DNA of 6,874 nucleotides from Roseibacillus sp. (GTDB taxonomy: Bacteria > Verrucomicrobiota > Verrucomicrobiia > Verrucomicrobiales > Akkermansiaceae), in the NCBI GenBank assembly GCA_002729275.1, contig PBTP01000106.1, positions 19,361-26,234 on the forward strand, in the 5' to 3' direction. A model generated the notes under the pieces. It had not been told where the DNA came from, searched no databases, and was given only the letters and a program-made list of their open reading frames with translations. The position numbers and the translations under genes were made by a program. Shown piece by piece: positions 6,352 through 6,874 of the stretch. Positions within the stretch are counted from its first letter, which is position 1. Each line of letters starts with the position of its first letter.

Positions 6352-6874
6352 TCAGGGCCAGGAGAGGTAGAGAACTCCGGTGGCCCCGACATCGTGCAGA
6401 AGAGAGGATCCACTGAGTCCGTGATTCAGGTAACGATCGAGGCCCGCCTGATATTCATCGGCCTTTCCATAAACCGCTTCGATTTCCTCGAGTTCATCAT
6501 TGCGGAGGCAACGCCAGAACCGAAAGAGGAGTTCGGATGGGGTGGCGATTTCAATCGAACCCGGAACGATCTCGGAGACTTTTGTGAGCGTTGCCACAAT
6601 CAGGTCCTGAATCTCACGCGCATCCCAGCCGTGCTGTGCCGCTGAGGCGCTCCCGACCTCGAAGAATTCGATGATTTCCTCAAGAGTGGTTTCTTTTGGC
6701 ACAAGATAAAGCCGATGCGACCAGTCTCCGGGACCACACCCGCAGATCGCCTCCATCCCGGGCTCAATGTCCTCAGGGAGAGGGTCCCGGGGAAGCATTT
6801 CCCCCCCAACCTTCCATCGAGGGCGCTGGTCATGGGGTTCGGTGGACATCAATTTGGAGGGCAAGCGGCGCTCT
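6352..6874 (-). CDS. Uncharacterised soluble protein, 5' end uncertain
   Basis: I do not recognise this protein. The frame is open from the TGA at 6352 to the right edge of the window, so the true start may lie outside. Starts inside the window are ATG at 6849 (165 residues) and TTG at 6864 (170 residues); neither has a clear Shine-Dalgarno. The product has no signal peptide or membrane segment and is acidic. Visible features are a Cys-rich turn ICGCGPGDW near residues 35-43 from the ATG, two probable amphipathic helices (TLEEIIEFF and the stretch from AREIQDLIVATL), and a second helical region FRFWRCLRNDELEEIEAVYG. Base composition and codon use resemble the neighbouring genes, and the frame keeps a protein-like composition throughout, which supports a real gene. 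It is convergent with the ligase, 43 bases apart, so a functional link is not implied. Confidence 0.65.
   Translation of the reverse strand, partial: ERRLPSKLMSTEPHDQRPRWKVGGEMLPRDPLPEDIEPGMEAICGCGPGDWSHRLYLVPKETTLEEIIEFFEVGSASAAQHGWDAREIQDLIVATLTKVSEIVPGSIEIATPSELLFRFWRCLRNDELEEIEAVYGKADEYQAGLDRYLNHGLSGSSLLHDVGATGVLYLSWP

Overview
The window reads as part of a chromosome from a GC-rich bacterium of the Planctomycetes-Verrucomicrobia (PVC) group, more likely Verrucomicrobia than Planctomycetes. The main evidence is a DUF1549/DUF1553 protein coupled directly to a DUF1501 protein, a pair that is heavily amplified in those phyla. There are no tRNA or rRNA genes, mobile elements, CRISPR arrays or long repeats. 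Coding density is very high, and no stretch over about 175 bases lacks a gene.

Layout from left to right. (1) Positions 1-719, minus strand: the N-terminal 239 codons of a Tat-exported DUF1501 protein, running off the left edge. (2) Positions 716-3454, minus: a complete Sec-exported DUF1549-DUF1553 protein of 912 residues with one c-type heme motif. Its stop overlaps the DUF1501 start as ATGA, so the two form a translationally coupled operon. (3) Positions 3455-3627: a 173-base gap with a strong hairpin just after the upstream gene and a candidate promoter for the operon. (4) Positions 3628-5007, minus: a GlcD/D-lactate dehydrogenase-type FAD oxidase. A perfect AGGAGG fixes its start at an ATG inside the longest open frame. 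(5) Positions 5008-5078: a 71-base divergent region with an imperfect palindrome whose right arm is the likely ribosome-binding site of the next gene. (6) Positions 5079-6308, plus: a polytopic O-antigen ligase/polymerase (Wzy_C/WaaL-like) protein with a TTG start. (7) Positions 6352 to the right edge, minus: an unrecognised soluble protein of about 165-170 residues, convergent with the ligase.

The genes do not form one pathway. The DUF1553/DUF1501 pair is a periplasmic or cell-surface module of unknown biochemical role. The flavoprotein oxidises a 2-hydroxyacid and lies upstream on the same strand, but a hairpin and a candidate promoter separate it from the pair. The ligase homologue belongs to envelope polysaccharide assembly but has no glycosyltransferase neighbours here. 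I found no convincing new multi-gene system. The points most worth a second look are the hairpin over the ligase start, the inverted repeat inside the operon promoter, the absence of the usual N-terminal cytochrome domain in the DUF1553 protein, and the unassigned protein at the right edge.
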